Assembly (NCBI GenBank): GCA_964560565.1 | Contig: CAZLMF010000098.1 | Span: forward strand, 1-5,607 | Reading direction: 5' to 3' | Source: CAZLMF01 sp964560565 | GTDB taxonomy: Bacteria > Bacillota > Clostridia > Oscillospirales > Ruminococcaceae | Length of the DNA stretch: 5,607 nt | Shown: piece after piece, positions 4,611 through 5,607 of the stretch | Layout: every line of letters begins with the position of its first letter | How positions within the stretch are numbered: position 1 is the first letter of the stretch | Position numbers and translations under genes: made by a program | The notes under the pieces: generated by a model | Database searches by the model: none | Told to the model about the DNA's origin: nothing | The model's input: only the letters and a program-made list of their open reading frames with translations

Positions 4611-5577
4611 GCTTCGCGGTTATTGATACCCATTCTTCGCTTTGATTTGTTTCAATTATTTCAAATCCTAAGTTTTCAAAATTATCTATTACATCCTGCA
4701 TATATTTTGTTATTATTCCTGATGCTATTACTAAACCGCCTTTTTTCAAAAACTTTGGAAAGGTATGACTCATTCCCATTATTATTTGTGCTATAATATT
4801 TACTTCAATCATGTCATACTTGTTGTAACCTATTTTATTCTGAAGAGCAGTATCCTCGGTTACATCCCCGCAGTAAACGTTGAATTTATCTTCGAAAATA
4901 TTGTTAAGTTCAGCATTTTCTTTTGCAATACGGACAGCATTTTCGTCAATATCAACTCCGACACATTTCTGTGCTCCAAGAAGCAATGTTGCTATTGACA
5001 ATATACCGCTGCCGCATCCCAAATCCAACACTTCCATATCTTTATTAATATATTTAATTATCTGCTCAATACAAAGGCGTGTGGTGTGATGCTGCCCCGT
5101 CCCAAAGCTCATACCCGGGTCGATTACAAGAATAATTTTCCCTTGTGCAGAGTCCTTGTAATCTTCCCAGGAAGGCTTAATTACTATTTTGTCTGCCACT
5201 TCAAAAGGCTTAAAATATTTCTTCCAGTTGTTTGCCCAGTCCTCATCATTTATTACCTTTGTTTCCACCCTAAGAGTTCCTAAGTCAATATTCATATTAT
5301 CTTCTTTTAATTCTTCAATAAATTCGTATATCTTTCTCAGCAGTCTTCTTCCCTGTTCATTGTCTGCCAAATATACCTTAATGCAGCTTTCAATATCTTT
5401 CATCTTTATTAGGTCTCCATCAAAATAGTCCCAGTTTTGTGTTTTATCATTCAAAAATTCGTCAAAAACCTTTGCATCTTCTATTACAGCATCATTGATA
5501 TTAAGTTTCATCAATGCTCCGTTAATTATTTCAATACCGTTCGTTGTTGTATAAATGGAAACCTCTGTCCAGTTCAT
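4600..5577 (-). CDS. prmA: Ribosomal protein L11 methyltransferase PrmA
   Basis: PrmA uses S-adenosylmethionine to methylate ribosomal protein L11 in the cytoplasm. The 325-residue protein has the usual N-terminal L11-recognition domain (MNWTEVSIYTT onward), the linker block DEDWANNWKKYFKPF (111-125) and IVIKPSWEDY (131-140), and the family signature DPGMSFGTGQHHTTRLC (153-169). The class I methyltransferase domain follows: motif I VLDLGCGSG (183-191), GVDIDENAV (207-215) and N260-I-I-A263 in place of the usual N-I-L-A. Length is normal to slightly long. AGGAGG on the minus strand (5588-5583) lies 5 nt before the ATG at 5577. The last codons (L-S-S-stop) come from the palindromic repeat at 4535-4610, so the native end has been replaced by a few repeat-encoded residues. 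The family is usually co-transcribed with rsmE downstream; here the downstream rsmE is a remnant. Its promoter is outside the window. Confidence 0.96.
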   Translation of the reverse strand: MNWTEVSIYTTTNGIEIINGALMKLNINDAVIEDAKVFDEFLNDKTQNWDYFDGDLIKMKDIESCIKVYLADNEQGRRLLRKIYEFIEELKEDNMNIDLGTLRVETKVINDEDWANNWKKYFKPFEVADKIVIKPSWEDYKDSAQGKIILVIDPGMSFGTGQHHTTRLCIEQIIKYINKDMEVLDLGCGSGILSIATLLLGAQKCVGVDIDENAVRIAKENAELNNIFEDKFNVYCGDVTEDTALQNKIGYNKYDMIEVNIIAQIIMGMSHTFPKFLKKGGLVIASGIITKYMQDVIDNFENLGFEIIETNQSEEWVSITAKLSS

Positions 5578-5607
5578 TTTATCCTCCTGTGAGTTTCTTC
5601 GAGCTGC

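Overview
The window looks like low-G+C Firmicute DNA, most likely from the Clostridia. It is A/T-rich, has strong AGGAGG-type ribosome binding sites and extended -10 promoters, and carries the prmA/rsmE rRNA-and-ribosome modification pair. The closest relatives cannot be named from sequence alone.

Layout on the + strand. 1-168: two tandem hairpins and an extended -10 promoter. 169-1599 (+): a complete DDE transposase. 1600-1933: A/T-rich gene-free DNA with one perfect DnaA-box 9-mer. 1934-2071: a good sigmaA-type promoter and leader. 2072-2869 (+): an intact rsmE. 2841-3021: repeat copy A. 3076-3951 (-): an orphan AbiEi/DUF559-like protein with a PD-(D/E)XK-type motif and higher G+C than its surroundings. 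4044-4070: a decayed repeat arm. 4150-4190: interlocked palindromes. 4181-4363: repeat copy B. 4364-4469 (-): a beheaded rsmE remnant that keeps only about its first 34 codons. 4507-4610: a tandemly duplicated, palindromic TGTCATTCTGAG-type repeat. 4600-5577 (-): an intact prmA running towards the window edge.

The main observation is the rsmE pair. A truncated rsmE sits just downstream of prmA, the place and orientation rsmE has in the usual prmA-rsmE operon. It still has its ribosome binding site and start codon but is cut off by repeat copy B. A diverged full-length rsmE (25 of 33 shared N-terminal residues identical, about 74% nucleotide identity by hand) lies about 2 kb away in the opposite orientation, with its own promoter. 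It ends inside repeat copy A, the near-identical sister of the repeat that cuts the remnant. The simplest reading is that a mobile or repeat-bounded segment (rsmE, repeat A, orphan AbiEi-like gene, repeat B) landed in or recombined with the native locus, destroying the resident rsmE while supplying a replacement. Both surviving genes, rsmE and prmA, take their stop codons and last residues from repeat sequence.

Functionally, PrmA methylates ribosomal protein L11 and RsmE methylates U1498 of 16S rRNA, so the core genes are ribosome maintenance. The transposase, the repeats and the orphan nuclease-like gene are the accessory layer.
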